Made by a program: the position numbers and the translations under genes. A stretch of DNA of 46,249 nt from a virus. Numbering within the stretch: position 1 is the stretch's first letter; every line of letters starts with the position of its first letter. The notes below the pieces were generated by a model. That model made no database searches, was not told where the DNA came from, and saw nothing but the letters and a program-made list of their open reading frames with translations. This document shows, in pieces, positions 31,984 through 40,030 of this stretch. The DNA lies in the IMG/VR virus record IMGVR_UViG_3300018481_000033, positions 1-46,249 of that record, one strand, 5' to 3'.

Positions 31984-33036
31984 TTAGCTGCCGATCCCCG
32001 TGAGCACGCGGGACAGCCGCAGCGCCTTGGTGACCAGGTTGCCGCAGTAGAGGATCTGGCCCGACACCTGGTTGTCCTGGCGTGCGCCCTTGAACCCGGT
32101 GAACCCGAACGCGAACTTCCGCGACTGCGCGATGTAGAAGCGAATGTAGGCGTCGTCGCCTGGGGGGCCGAAGTTCAGCCACCAGAACGTCTCGTTCGGC
32201 GCGTAGTAGTTGCCCAGGTCCTCGTCGTTGACGCCGTCGGCGCCCGGGCAGTACTGCGACATGGTGATCGTCGCCTTGTCGAACTTCATGCCCGGCCAGT
32301 TGATCTCGGGCTGGGTCGTGTCGACGATCTGGTGTGGCAGGAAGTTCTCGGCGATGAACCCCATGCACCGGTTGGTGGTGATGGCGATGGTCGGCGCCTC
32401 GTTGCCGATGATGCAGCTGAAGTAGCTGTGGCGCAGCACCCGGTACGAGATCGGCTGGCCATTGAGGTTGGCCGGGATCAGGCCGGTCGGCGGCGTGAGC
32501 GCGGGCGCGACATCAGCGCGGGTCTGGCCGCCGTAGGAGGGGAACAGGTTGTTCTCCCAGCTGGCGGTGACGCCGTCGTTGAGCGCCTCCTCCATCCCGT
32601 TCAGCTCCATCGACCGGTCGTTGCCGGGGATGTTCTGCCCGTGGTGGAACGCGGCGATTTCGAGGATCGCGGACATGGTGAGCGAGGCCTGCGCCATGTC
32701 GGTGCGGATGACCGAGAAGGCGGCGCGCGGGCCGGCCATCTCGACTTCGAGGTCTTCGAGGAACTCGGTCACGCCGACCTGGTAGTAGCGCGGTCCGAAC
32801 AGCAGGCCCGTGCGGGTCTGCCGGCGGCTGATGTCGAAGGACCCGCCCTTGCGGTAGGCGCCCCCCTTCATCGGCTTGTACATGAAGTTCTCTTGAATCT
32901 GCGGCCCGATCCACTTGCGCGAGAAGCGAGACTTCGCCATCGCGATGAAGGGACCGGCTTTGAAGTAGCCGTCAACCACCCCCGGTTCGATCTCTTTGGT
33001 GATGGTGGTGTTGACGTCGTCGAGCTGAATGGCCAC
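31984..33036 (-). CDS. Major capsid protein, HK97-type fold (350 aa)
   Basis: A GTG start at 33036 has GAGGAGG upstream. The sequence contains TEFLEDLEVEMAGPRAAFSV, a long helical segment (AQASLTMSAILEIAAFHHG), then beta-rich TIAITTNRCMGFIAENFLPH and FYIAQSRKFAFGFTGFKGAR. This order, its length of about 350 residues, and its place after a scaffold-like gene and before capsid accessory genes fit an HK97-fold capsid protein. It would assemble the icosahedral head around the scaffold. The fold is inferred from pattern and context. Confidence 0.8.
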   Translation of the reverse strand: MAIQLDDVNTTITKEIEPGVVDGYFKAGPFIAMAKSRFSRKWIGPQIQENFMYKPMKGGAYRKGGSFDISRRQTRTGLLFGPRYYQVGVTEFLEDLEVEMAGPRAAFSVIRTDMAQASLTMSAILEIAAFHHGQNIPGNDRSMELNGMEEALNDGVTASWENNLFPSYGGQTRADVAPALTPPTGLIPANLNGQPISYRVLRHSYFSCIIGNEAPTIAITTNRCMGFIAENFLPHQIVDTTQPEINWPGMKFDKATITMSQYCPGADGVNDEDLGNYYAPNETFWWLNFGPPGDDAYIRFYIAQSRKFAFGFTGFKGARQDNQVSGQILYCGNLVTKALRLSRVLTGIGS

Positions 33037-33060
33037 GGCAGCCTCCTCGGTGGCGATGCC

Positions 33061-33864
33061 TTATGCCCCGCGCGCGCTTTGCAGCCGCTCGTATTCCGCA
33101 ACCGCGGAGTCGAGGGTGTGTGCGGCGGAGCCGTCTTTGGTGGTCAGCACATCGAGCGGCGAGGCTTCGGCGCGTAGCGGGAACGGGTGCGTGGCGGTGG
33201 CCCGCGTCCGGTCCGAGAGACGCTTCTCGACCTCGGCGTTGATGCGCTGGTCTTCGGCTTCCTTCTGTTTGGCGGCGAGCCGGTCCCCGTACTTCTCGGT
33301 GTAGGCGTCCTGCAGCGAGAAGATGCGTCCGGGCTGCCCGGCGATCGGGCGTCCGAGCTTGGGATTGGCGACCAGTTCGTTCATGTCGAGCGGTTCGCCG
33401 AACAGATGCGAGTGCCGACCGCCCTGCGTGCCGAGGAACGCGGTGACCGCGATGTAGTCCTTGCCCGCTTCGTTGATCGCGTCGTTGGCGATCGCGCGAA
33501 TCTCCTCGGGGGAGAGGCCCGCCATTGCGGTGGGCGCGGGGGCAGGGGCGGGTGCGGGGGCTGGCTGCGGGCGGGACGTCCCGCCGGCGGCGACCAGCTC
33601 GCGCGCCCGGTCGAGCGCACTCTTGTTGTCGGCATACCAGCCGTTGAGGCGCTCGTAATACCCGGTCAATTCACTCTCCTGGGACCGTAGGGCATCCATC
33701 GAGCGGCTGTAATCGCTGCGGGCGAGCGCGCCGTCGCCGATCTGGGCGACAGCCTCCTTGGCCTCCGCTGCGCTAAAGACCGCTTCCGCCTGTGCGCGCA
33801 GGCTCTCGGGGAGCTTGGCGAGCACGCCAGCGATGAAGGACTGACCCGATTCAAAGGCACCCAT
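33061..33864 (-). CDS. Scaffold-like protein (267 aa)
   Basis: I chose the ATG at 33864 because GAAGGAG lies upstream. The protein is highly charged and helical: LAKLPESLRAQAEAVFSAAE, then coiled-coil stretches and a Pro/Ala linker of PAPAPAPAP type. The C-terminal half is also helical (EAEDQRINAEVEKRLSDR). Placement directly upstream of the major capsid gene is typical of head scaffolds. No protease signature is seen. Confidence 0.75.
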   Translation of the reverse strand: MGAFESGQSFIAGVLAKLPESLRAQAEAVFSAAEAKEAVAQIGDGALARSDYSRSMDALRSQESELTGYYERLNGWYADNKSALDRARELVAAGGTSRPQPAPAPAPAPAPTAMAGLSPEEIRAIANDAINEAGKDYIAVTAFLGTQGGRHSHLFGEPLDMNELVANPKLGRPIAGQPGRIFSLQDAYTEKYGDRLAAKQKEAEDQRINAEVEKRLSDRTRATATHPFPLRAEASPLDVLTTKDGSAAHTLDSAVAEYERLQSARGA

Positions 33865-34068
33865 CGTTCGCGACTCCTTCCGCGGTGGAGGCGAGACCGC
33901 GCCCGGCGCGTCCTCCGCCGGGGGGCGGGCGAGACGCAGGGGCGATCCTCTGCACCGTGGCAACTCAGGTTGTTGTGGGGAACGTCGTCGTCGTCGTCGT
34001 CGGAGTCGTCGTCGTCGTCGTCGGGTGTGCGCGCACCGGCTCGCGGCCGCGCACGGGGCGCCGGGGCG
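33865..34068. other. Intergenic region with GTC triplet repeats
   Basis: About 200 bp without a gene precede the scaffold/capsid pair. The segment contains (GTC)n repeats at about 33984-34023 and a perfect GTGCGCGCAC palindrome at 34027-34036. It is a plausible site for a promoter or processing signal. No clear motif could be assigned. Confidence 0.35.
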
Positions 34069-34497
34069 TTAGATCGCGCCCGCGCCTGCCAGGCCGCGGT
34101 CCATGCCGCCGCCCGGGAAGGCCGGACCGGTCGCGGTGGGCGTGGTCGCCCCGCCGCCGTCGGTCATCAGATCGGCCAGGTACTGCTGCAGCATCTGCTT
34201 GATCATCTGCAGCTGCGCGCCCTTGTTCGGCGTGACCTGCATGAAGCTGTCGAGCATCGCGTCCATGGTCTGCGCCGACTGGGTCACGCCGGTGAGAATC
34301 TCGGGCGGGATCGCCGAGCTGGGGATCCCGCCGCCCATGCCCACGGGGCCGCCGGTGCCGCCAGGGCCAGCGATGCCGCGCATCGAGAAGCCGCCGCCCA
34401 TGTCGCCCATCGCGGTCGGCGAGGGCGGGGGACCGTCGAGCGCGGTGGTGCCAACCGAGGGACCGGTCCCGGGGAAGCCGGGGGGTGAAAAGGCCAT
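34069..34497 (-). CDS. Gly/Pro/Met-rich small protein (142 aa)
   Basis: Low-complexity N-terminal half (GGPVGMGGGIPSS region). The helical middle contains MDAMLDSFMQVTPNKGAQLQ and a second helix, and the end is Gly-rich. The start overlaps the upstream stop (TAATG). It is one of a run of seven or more very small proteins between portal and scaffold. The helical segment may form a coiled coil. I recognise no family. Confidence 0.6.
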   Translation of the reverse strand: MAFSPPGFPGTGPSVGTTALDGPPPSPTAMGDMGGGFSMRGIAGPGGTGGPVGMGGGIPSSAIPPEILTGVTQSAQTMDAMLDSFMQVTPNKGAQLQMIKQMLQQYLADLMTDGGGATTPTATGPAFPGGGMDRGLAGAGAI

Positions 34498-34802
34498 TAG
34501 CGTCGTCCTCCGCGAAGCGTGCGAAACGTGGAGGCGGTCGGGGCCAGGCCCGCCAGCTGCCGCCCGATGGCCCGTACCATCCGCCTGTCTGGGTCGTCCA
34601 TCGAGCGGTAGACCGTCCCGATGTGCTTGTGTGGCGCGCCAGCGGCATCGTCTTCAGCGCCGACCCGCGACAGCACATGCGCTTCCCCGTAGGCCTCGCG
34701 CTCGGAATCGAGGTCCTTCCGCGAGGCCTGCCGCGGACGCCCGGCGGTGCGCGCGGGGAAGTCACGCGGGGTGACGTACGGGCGGCCCGACTTGCCTGGC
34801 AT
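34497..34802 (-). CDS. Basic small protein ending GGRR (101 aa)
   Basis: Arg-rich throughout (FPARTAGRPRQASRKDLDSE, YRSMDDPDRRMVRAIGRQLA) and ends TLRGGRR. The start is coupled to the upstream stop (TAATG). Proteins like this may bind DNA or the portal during packaging. The shared GGRR end with its neighbours suggests a common tag. I recognise no family. Confidence 0.6.
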   Translation of the reverse strand: MPGKSGRPYVTPRDFPARTAGRPRQASRKDLDSEREAYGEAHVLSRVGAEDDAAGAPHKHIGTVYRSMDDPDRRMVRAIGRQLAGLAPTASTFRTLRGGRR

Positions 34803-35320
34803 TAGCGTCGTCCTCCGTGCATCGAGCGGCCGCGGCGCATCCCGCGGGGGGCCGAGAAGCCGGCGTCCTGCGAGAACGACGGGGGCGCGGCCAGGTCCTT
34901 GGGCGCGGCCAGGCCGCTGTCGGGACCGGACAGGTCCTTGGGCGCGGCGAGGCCCTTGGGCGCGGCCAGGTCGGCGTCGTCGGTGATCGGCTTCATGACG
35001 CCGGTGTTGGTGCCCGGCGGAAACAGACGCCCGGGACTCATGCCGCCGCCCATGCCAAAGCCGCCAGGCATCCCGCCGCCCATGCCGAAGCCGCCCATGC
35101 CACCGCCGGGCATCCCGCCGCCGGGCATCCCACCACCCGGCATCCCGCCGCCGACGCCACGCCCGTGGGGACCCTCGTGACGCATGAACGGGCGCTGCTG
35201 GCCGATGGTCTGCGCGAACTTCTGTCCCATCCCGCCGCCGCCGCCGAAGCCGCCCTGGTTCTTGCCGCCAGCGCCGATGCTCTGGCCGATGCCCATGATC
35301 GCGTTGAGCGGCGCACCCAT
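34802..35320 (-). CDS. Gly/Met-rich repeat protein ending GGRR (172 aa)
   Basis: The middle consists of GGGMPGGGMPGGGM-type tandem repeats, followed by repeated LAAPKDL/LAAPKGL units and a basic end SMHGGRR. The 5' end abuts the upstream stop (TAGATG). Such composition suggests a flexible or disordered virion or assembly protein. It lies between two other small genes with the same ending. The function is unknown. Confidence 0.6.
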   Translation of the reverse strand: MGAPLNAIMGIGQSIGAGGKNQGGFGGGGGMGQKFAQTIGQQRPFMRHEGPHGRGVGGGMPGGGMPGGGMPGGGMGGFGMGGGMPGGFGMGGGMSPGRLFPPGTNTGVMKPITDDADLAAPKGLAAPKDLSGPDSGLAAPKDLAAPPSFSQDAGFSAPRGMRRGRSMHGGRR

Positions 35321-35533
35321 CTACCGGCGGCCTCCGCGGAGCGAGCGGCCCATGCCACTGAGCTTCTTGCCGGGCGCGCCGGCGGCACCGGGGGCCATCC
35401 CCATCACCTTGCCGGTCGCCTGCATCCCCATGCCGGTCGCCTTCTTGGTCAGGTCGTGCGACATGCCGATCGACTTCTTGCCGAGCGTGATCGGCGCCTT
35501 GAGCGCCTTGCCGAGTGAGCCGAGGAATCCCAT
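35321..35533 (-). CDS. Basic Met-rich small protein ending GGRR (70 aa)
   Basis: The sequence MGFLGSLGKALKAPITLGKK ... KATGMGMQATGKVMGMAPG ... GMGRSLRGGRR has an amphipathic basic start and Met/Gly repeats. It could associate with membrane or nucleic acid. It shares the GGRR end with the two downstream neighbours. I recognise no family. Confidence 0.55.
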   Translation of the reverse strand: MGFLGSLGKALKAPITLGKKSIGMSHDLTKKATGMGMQATGKVMGMAPGAAGAPGKKLSGMGRSLRGGRR

Positions 35534-35536
35534 GGC

Positions 35537-35746
35537 CTACCTCCCTTTGCGGAACGAACGGGCCAGGAAGCTGCGCTCGCCCGGACGCCGGCCGCCACGG
35601 GACAGGAACTTCACCCAGCCGTAGCCGGCGCGGGGCTCGCCGCCGAGCGTGACGTCGCCGGCCTTGGAGGGGGACGGGCTGTCAGGCGCCGCCTGCGTCG
35701 GCCGGAAGCCGAGAATCCCCTCCTGGCTCGGGCTGAACCCTTTCAC
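35537..35746 (-). CDS. Basic small protein (69 aa)
   Basis: A GTG start overlaps the upstream stop (GTGA). The protein has a short Pro/Ser-rich N-terminus, YGWVKFLSRGGRRPGERSF, and ends RSFRKGR. An internal RGGRR appears near the end instead of at it. The function is unknown. Arginine content suggests nucleic-acid or portal contact. Confidence 0.5.
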   Translation of the reverse strand: MKGFSPSQEGILGFRPTQAAPDSPSPSKAGDVTLGGEPRAGYGWVKFLSRGGRRPGERSFLARSFRKGR

Positions 35747-35913
35747 CGCGTGCCCTTCAGCGACCCGCGCTTGCCCATGGTCTTGGTCGCGGTCGGCCGC
35801 TTGTTCAGGTCCTGGAAGCTCACCGCGCCCTTGAGCGACGACTTGTCGTCGATGTTCTTCGCCAGGAGCTTCGACGACTCCGGGTCCATGCTGATCGAGG
35901 TGACCTTCGGCAT
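35743..35913 (-). CDS. Small Lys/Ser-rich protein (56 aa)
   Basis: The reading frame begins MPKVTSISMDPESSKLLAKN and ends SLKGTR. It overlaps both neighbours: TGATG at its start (35911-35915) and GTGA at its stop. This overlap pattern makes it a likely real gene despite its size. I recognise no family. Confidence 0.55.
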   Translation of the reverse strand: MPKVTSISMDPESSKLLAKNIDDKSSLKGAVSFQDLNKRPTATKTMGKRGSLKGTR

Positions 35914-36071
35914 CAGAGACTCCGGCCGCCCGAGGGGCGGAGCTGGCTGCCGGCGCGCAGGGCCTTCTGCGCCGGGGCCGACTTGCGGAGCTTCTTCTTG
36001 CCGCGCTTGCCGGGGGGCGGGAACTTCCCGTCCGAGGAGGGCAGGTAGCCGGCCGGGTTGCCTTTGGGCAT
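35913..36071 (-). CDS. Very basic small protein (52 aa)
   Basis: AGGAGATTCTCG precedes the ATG at 36071. The sequence includes FPPPGKRGKKKLRKSAPAQK and is strongly basic and Pro-rich, suggesting nucleic-acid binding. It ends with a stop that overlaps the next start. The function is unknown. Confidence 0.55.
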   Translation of the reverse strand: MPKGNPAGYLPSSDGKFPPPGKRGKKKLRKSAPAQKALRAGSQLRPSGGRSL

Positions 36072-36081
36072 CGAGAATCTC

Positions 36082-36270
36082 CTAGCGCTTCCTGAGCGGC
36101 CGCGACGGCTGTGCCGGTGGCGCGGGCCGGGTCGGTGCCTCACGGTGCCACTTAGCCCCGAGCGTCGGGGTCTTGGTGCCGGTGGCGTAGAACACGCGCG
36201 CGCCCTTCTCGGCGCCGTACTGGGCCTGCATCCGGGAGAGGACCTGATCGCCGGAGCGCGTGAGGGGCAC
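36082..36270 (-). CDS. Small conserved-type phage protein (62 aa)
   Basis: A GTG start at 36270 is preceded by no ribosome site but lies 36 bases from the S2 element. The first half, MPLTRSGDQVLSRMQAQYG followed by EKGARVFYATGTK, matches a pattern I know from small phage proteins near the portal (sG-x-x-V-L-x-x-M ... YG-x-x-K-G ... VFYA). The tail is Pro/Arg-rich. The function is unknown. Confidence 0.65.
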   Translation of the reverse strand: MPLTRSGDQVLSRMQAQYGAEKGARVFYATGTKTPTLGAKWHREAPTRPAPPAQPSRPLRKR

Positions 36271-36300
36271 GCCCAGTAGCGTCAGGGGAGTTGTGCCGCT

Positions 36301-36315
36301 TGTCTAGATCCCCCT
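36301..36315 (-). promoter_or_regulatory. AGGGGGATCTAGACA element, site S2
   Basis: This 15-base word (minus strand) is identical to the one at 44716-44730. A CCCCC...GGGGG hairpin-capable sequence precedes it and overlaps its G run. It lies between the stop of the gene at 36330 and the GTG at 36270. Candidate late promoter or processing site. Confidence 0.5.
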
Positions 36316-36329
36316 GGCGCGCGCGGGGG

Positions 36330-36665
36330 CTAGAGCTGGTCGGGCCGGAGCAGGAAGCGGGGAGTGGCGGGGCCGAGGAAGGCGCCGCGGGTGTTGTACT
36401 CGAACCACTCGACCGCCTCGTCCTCGTCCATGCCCTGGGCGACGAAGCCGGCGAGGACCTGCGCCTGGTCGTAGAGCACGGCGGGCTCCTGGTCGAAGCC
36501 CTCGACCACGCCGACGATGGCGGCGTCGAACACCTCCGGCGGGTCGAAGAAGATCAGCTCGACGTCGTGGTCCTCGGCCCAGAGGGAGAGCTGCGCCCGG
36601 ATGTCCGCGACGGGCGGCTCGGCGACGAGCTTACTTGTCGCTTTCGGTGATCGTCGTTCGGCCAT
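36330..36665 (-). CDS. Conserved-type phage protein (111 aa)
   Basis: Its first 35 bases overlap the end of the portal gene, and GAGAAGAGCG precedes the ATG. The acidic protein has VFDAAIVGVVEGFDQEPAVL and ends with the characteristic DEAVEWFEYNTRGAFLGPAT, which I recognise from small hypothetical phage proteins next to portals. The function is unknown. Position suggests a portal- or packaging-linked role. Confidence 0.65.
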   Translation of the reverse strand: MAERRSPKATSKLVAEPPVADIRAQLSLWAEDHDVELIFFDPPEVFDAAIVGVVEGFDQEPAVLYDQAQVLAGFVAQGMDEDEAVEWFEYNTRGAFLGPATPRFLLRPDQL

Positions 36666-38775
36666 CGCTCTTCTCCTCGACCTCCGGTGCCGCCTGCCCG
36701 CTCGCCTTCCGGCCCGCCGGACTGACCGTCTGGCCGATCCCCATCTGCTGCTGCGCCTGCAGGCGCTCGGTCACGGTGACCGGGACGCGAATCTCCAGGA
36801 GCTGCCCGCTTTCGAGATCGATGGTGAAGGTCCGGTTGGTCGCCGGGTCGGTGTATTGCGGAATCGGCATCGCGCCGGTGGCGATCATGCCCATGCCGTT
36901 GGGGATGGCGGCGACCTGCCCGAGCATCCCTTCGAGCACGCCGGGGGGCGGCGGATCGATCGGCGGGAGCGGCATCGCGGGCGGGGCGCCGACGTTCGGG
37001 GTTTCCAGCGTCTCGTGCAGCGACCAGAAGTCGTAGTAGCCCATGCGCGCGAGCTGCACGCGCATCATCTTCCGCTCGGTCGCGTCCATCGCCAGGACCG
37101 AGTTGGGCGCGACCACGAAGACGAACTGCTTGTGGAAGTACTGCGCGCGCTGGTCGCGGGTGGTCAGCTCGGCGTCCAGCTCCGGGGTGTAGCCCGGCTC
37201 GCCGGGGCGGAGGGCCGGGACGAACTGATCGGGGTCGAAGTCGAACTCGGTGAGCATCTGCCCGCCGGTGCCGAGGAGCTGCACGCGCTTGCTGGCGGTG
37301 AGGAACTGGAAGTAGTTGATCTTGACCATCTCCGAGAAGTCGCGCAGGAACAGCTCGACCTGGCGGGCCTCCTGGCGGATCTCGGGCGTGAGCGCCTCGT
37401 AGTACTTCTGGATCGTGTCGGCACTGGGCATCTGCCGCAGCTGCAGCAGCGCCGAGAGGTTCGCGGTGCCACTGAGGTCGGCGAACTTGGTGGTGAGCTT
37501 CTCCCACAGCTCGATGCCCATGGCGAGGATCTGCGGGTTGGGCCCGTCCTCCTTGTTCCACGGGTCGCCGAAGCCGGGCATCACCTTGACCCGCTTGCCG
37601 GGGCGGCGCGGGTCCATCAGCTTCATGGTCGCTTCGCTGACGGCGTTGCGGTTGTAGGTGATGTCGGGGTTGGTCCACTGCCGCATCCCGAGGCGGATGT
37701 CGTGCATGGTGTCGTTGATCGCGTCCTGCAGCGGGAGCAGGTCGTTGAACAGCGGGATGCCGAGGAACTGCCAGGGCACGCTCCAGAGCTTCAGCCGGCA
37801 GAACGGGAACATCCCGTGCCAGTAGGTGTTCGGGCCGTCGTAGAGGATGGCGTCGTCGGTGGCGACCAGCAGCCGGCCGCGCGGGTAGAGCGGCTGGTTC
37901 GGCGGCACGACGTAGGCCCAGTTGGTGCCGGGCGTGCCCATCGGGATCGGCTTGTTGGTCAGGTTGCGCGTGCGGTCGCGGAAGTACGAGCGGTAGAGGA
38001 CCAGCGCGCCCGCGCGCGCCTTGCGCGTGGTGGCGGCCGAGCCCGGCCAGGCGATCGTGTCGAGCGGGTCGGCGGGCGAGAGCAGGCGCGCCACGCCGGT
38101 GCGGAAGCGGCCCATCACCTGGCCGAGCAGGTTGTCGGACGAGGCGCGGAACAGGTGCGCCTTGGTGGGGTACATCCCCTTGAGCACGTTGACGGTGTGC
38201 TCCTCGCGGAAGCAGACGCCCTCCCACAGCTGCGCCGAGCGGCCGAAGGAGGGGCGGAGCGGGAGCGTGTCGCGGGGGTCGCGCGCGGTGAGCTGGTGCG
38301 CGCCGCCGAGCGGGGCGTGCGGGTCCCAGTCGACGACGAGATCGCCGGTGCCGCCGGCGAGCGAGTACTTCACGCAGTCGCCGAGGTCCAGGTCCATCAT
38401 GGTGGTGACCCACTCCGCCATGAGGCACTGGTTCAGCATGTGCGCTTGCGACTGGTACTCCGGGTTGGTCTTCCAGCCGGCGATCGGCTTAAGGTCGGTG
38501 ATGGCGCTGACGTGCGCCTGCATCGCCTTGCGCGTCTCGTTGATGACCACCTGCGGGAGGTATTTCAGCTTGCACTGCTCGGGCGAGAGCTGCTGGCCGA
38601 TGATGTAGTCCTGGGCCCGGCCGATCAGGTCGTAGCTGGGATCGGCCCGGTTGATCAGATCCCCCTCCTGGATCCATTCGCGCAGCCAGCCGAGGACGCG
38701 CGGGTCGCCATACTGGAGCTGCTCGGCCGAGGTGCGTGGGAGGTCGGCGACGCCGGAGGTGGAGTACTCGGCCAT
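36631..38775 (-). CDS. Portal protein (714 aa)
   Basis: The gene lies between the terminase block and the scaffold/capsid genes. The protein is large and helical with a Pro-rich stretch (MPLPPIDPPPPGVLEGMLGQ) before the C-terminal domain. The N-terminal half has YDLIGRAQDYIIGQQLSPEQ and SLAGGTGDLVVDWDPHAPLG. The long stem region contains TANLSALLQLRQMPSADTIQ and is followed by RQVELFLRDFSEMVKINYFQ. Length, location and these segments fit a podovirus-type portal that forms the dodecameric DNA channel. A GATCTGATC within the coding sequence (about 38653) resembles the repeated elements but is coding. Confidence 0.85.
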   Translation of the reverse strand: MAEYSTSGVADLPRTSAEQLQYGDPRVLGWLREWIQEGDLINRADPSYDLIGRAQDYIIGQQLSPEQCKLKYLPQVVINETRKAMQAHVSAITDLKPIAGWKTNPEYQSQAHMLNQCLMAEWVTTMMDLDLGDCVKYSLAGGTGDLVVDWDPHAPLGGAHQLTARDPRDTLPLRPSFGRSAQLWEGVCFREEHTVNVLKGMYPTKAHLFRASSDNLLGQVMGRFRTGVARLLSPADPLDTIAWPGSAATTRKARAGALVLYRSYFRDRTRNLTNKPIPMGTPGTNWAYVVPPNQPLYPRGRLLVATDDAILYDGPNTYWHGMFPFCRLKLWSVPWQFLGIPLFNDLLPLQDAINDTMHDIRLGMRQWTNPDITYNRNAVSEATMKLMDPRRPGKRVKVMPGFGDPWNKEDGPNPQILAMGIELWEKLTTKFADLSGTANLSALLQLRQMPSADTIQKYYEALTPEIRQEARQVELFLRDFSEMVKINYFQFLTASKRVQLLGTGGQMLTEFDFDPDQFVPALRPGEPGYTPELDAELTTRDQRAQYFHKQFVFVVAPNSVLAMDATERKMMRVQLARMGYYDFWSLHETLETPNVGAPPAMPLPPIDPPPPGVLEGMLGQVAAIPNGMGMIATGAMPIPQYTDPATNRTFTIDLESGQLLEIRVPVTVTERLQAQQQMGIGQTVSPAGRKASGQAAPEVEEKSDGRTTITESDK

Positions 38776-38781
38776 GGCGGG

Positions 38782-39000
38782 CTACTCGACGATGCTGTCA
38801 GGGTCGTTGAAGACGACCGCTTTGATCGCCCACATGGCGGTCTGCTCGTTGTTGGTCAGCGCGACGCTGCGGTGCCGGCTGTTGGGACACAGTTCGAGGA
38901 TCTTCCGCTCGACCAGCGAGAACAGCTCGCGCAGCTCGGTGATGCGCGCGAGCCCGTCCTCGCTCGGGCGGTGGTAGGCGTAGGGCTTGTCGATCGGCAT
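38782..39000 (-). CDS. Acb2/Tad1-hairpin-like protein (72 aa)
   Basis: The product is a short two-helix protein. The first helix is LARITELRELFSLVERKILE. Then PNSRHRSVALTNNEQTAMWA and IKAVV continue as the second helix. The pattern P-x-S-R-x-x-S-x-A-L-T-x-x-E-x-A-x-M-W-A is the hallmark of the Acb2/Tad1 hairpin domain, whose known members sequester cyclic nucleotide signals of CBASS and Thoeris defence. Length fits Acb2-type proteins. Function in this phage is inferred. The gene is between the portal and a TIG-domain gene. Confidence 0.6.
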   Translation of the reverse strand: MPIDKPYAYHRPSEDGLARITELRELFSLVERKILELCPNSRHRSVALTNNEQTAMWAIKAVVFNDPDSIVE

Positions 39001-39003
39001 CAG

Positions 39004-39537
39004 TCAGTCCCCGTCAGGTGCAGTGGGCTTGGTCCGGGTCTTGGCGCGGCTGGTACTCGCAGCGCCCTCGGCGGTAAACGTGAACGTCAGCGCCTCGCTC
39101 ACCGTGCCGTCGGGGTTCCGCACCGTGACCGGCAGCGGCACCGAGGGCGCGGTCCACACCGCCATGTTCACGCCGGTGGTCAGCTCGGTGTCGCTGACCG
39201 CGGTGGTCGGCTCGGTGTAGCCGTTGAAGACGATCACCGCGCCCGGGGCGAAGCCGGTGCCGTGGACGTGCAGCGTGAACGGGGGCACGCCGATGACGGC
39301 GGTGTCCGGGTCGAGCGACGTCAGCACCGGGGGCGCGGGCGGCGGCGCTGCCGGGCCGAGGTCCTGGTAGTGGGTCGGGGTGGTCACGATCGGCTGGTCG
39401 TCCGCGCCGACCCAGCGGCCGAGCGTCGGGTGCCAGCGGCCGACGACTTGCCGCCCGGCGGTCACGCCGAGGAGGAGGTCGCGCCCGTCGGTGCGCCCGT
39501 TCGCCGCCGCCTGATGAATGGGAAGCCAGTCTGCCAT
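39004..39537 (-). CDS. IPT/TIG-domain protein (177 aa)
   Basis: I use the ATG at 39537 (MADWLPIHQAAANG). An open frame extends further upstream but overlaps the zinc-ribbon gene. Residues 1-75 include RDLLLGVTAGRQVVGRWHPT, and a beta domain follows with LTSLDPDTAVIGVPPFTLHV, GTGFAPGAVIVFNG and PVTVRNPDGTVSEALTFTFT, the strand order of IPT/TIG immunoglobulin-like domains. Such domains often decorate phage heads or fibres. Surface binding is an inference. Confidence 0.75.
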   Translation of the reverse strand: MADWLPIHQAAANGRTDGRDLLLGVTAGRQVVGRWHPTLGRWVGADDQPIVTTPTHYQDLGPAAPPPAPPVLTSLDPDTAVIGVPPFTLHVHGTGFAPGAVIVFNGYTEPTTAVSDTELTTGVNMAVWTAPSVPLPVTVRNPDGTVSEALTFTFTAEGAASTSRAKTRTKPTAPDGD

Positions 39538-39541
39538 GGGG

Positions 39542-40030
39542 TTACTCCTTCGCGAGGTGGTCGAGGGCCGAGGGGGTGGCGTCGCTGACGCCAGGGCCGT
39601 AGTCCACGTTGGGCTCGTCCGCGCCCGAGCGCTTGATCGAGGCCGCGTGCTTCTTGACGAACGCCGGGTCGGGTTGCGCGCCGCCCTGCCAGCCGGGATG
39701 GAGCGCGTGCACGTCGTGGTTCGAGCGGTCGTTCGAGTACCGCCGCCAGACCAGCGGCTGGCCTTCCTGGTTCCGGTAGTCCCGCTGGCTCTGCTCTTCG
39801 ACCTGGCGGAGCTTGTGGAGCGAGTCGACGAGCACCGGGCGGTTCTGGCCGTCGCGGGTCTCGAACTCCTGGAACGGCTCGTAGGCGTCCATCGCGCCGA
39901 CCTGCGGGATCCAGGCCATCGGCCGGTCGCAGTGGGTCGGCGGGGTGGCCTGCGCGCCCTCGACGACCGAGCGGTAGACGTCGACCGAGACCTGGCCGCA
40001 GGTCTGGCAGAAGTAGTCATGGAGCGGCAT
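39542..40030 (-). CDS. FmdB-type zinc-ribbon protein (162 aa)
   Basis: The start MPLHDYFCQTCGQVSVDVYR and CDRPMAWIPQ fit a zinc ribbon similar to FmdB-type regulators or ribbons found in many phages. The rest is hydrophilic, with WRRYSNDRSNHDVHALHPGW, and has no enzyme motif. The start overlaps the upstream stop (TGATG), and the neighbour upstream is another small ribbon protein. The role is unknown. Confidence 0.7.
   Translation of the reverse strand: MPLHDYFCQTCGQVSVDVYRSVVEGAQATPPTHCDRPMAWIPQVGAMDAYEPFQEFETRDGQNRPVLVDSLHKLRQVEEQSQRDYRNQEGQPLVWRRYSNDRSNHDVHALHPGWQGGAQPDPAFVKKHAASIKRSGADEPNVDYGPGVSDATPSALDHLAKE

Noticed and set aside
33965-34765. Minus-strand frame ending in a Thr-rich tail (TTTTTTPTTTTTT)
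   Set aside because: It overlaps two better supported genes, and the tail is just the GTC triplet repeat read in that frame.
38650-38666. AGGGGGATCTGATC inside the portal gene
   Set aside because: It matches the repeated element only in the core, and codes for EGDLI in a normal portal frame; no downstream start nearby.
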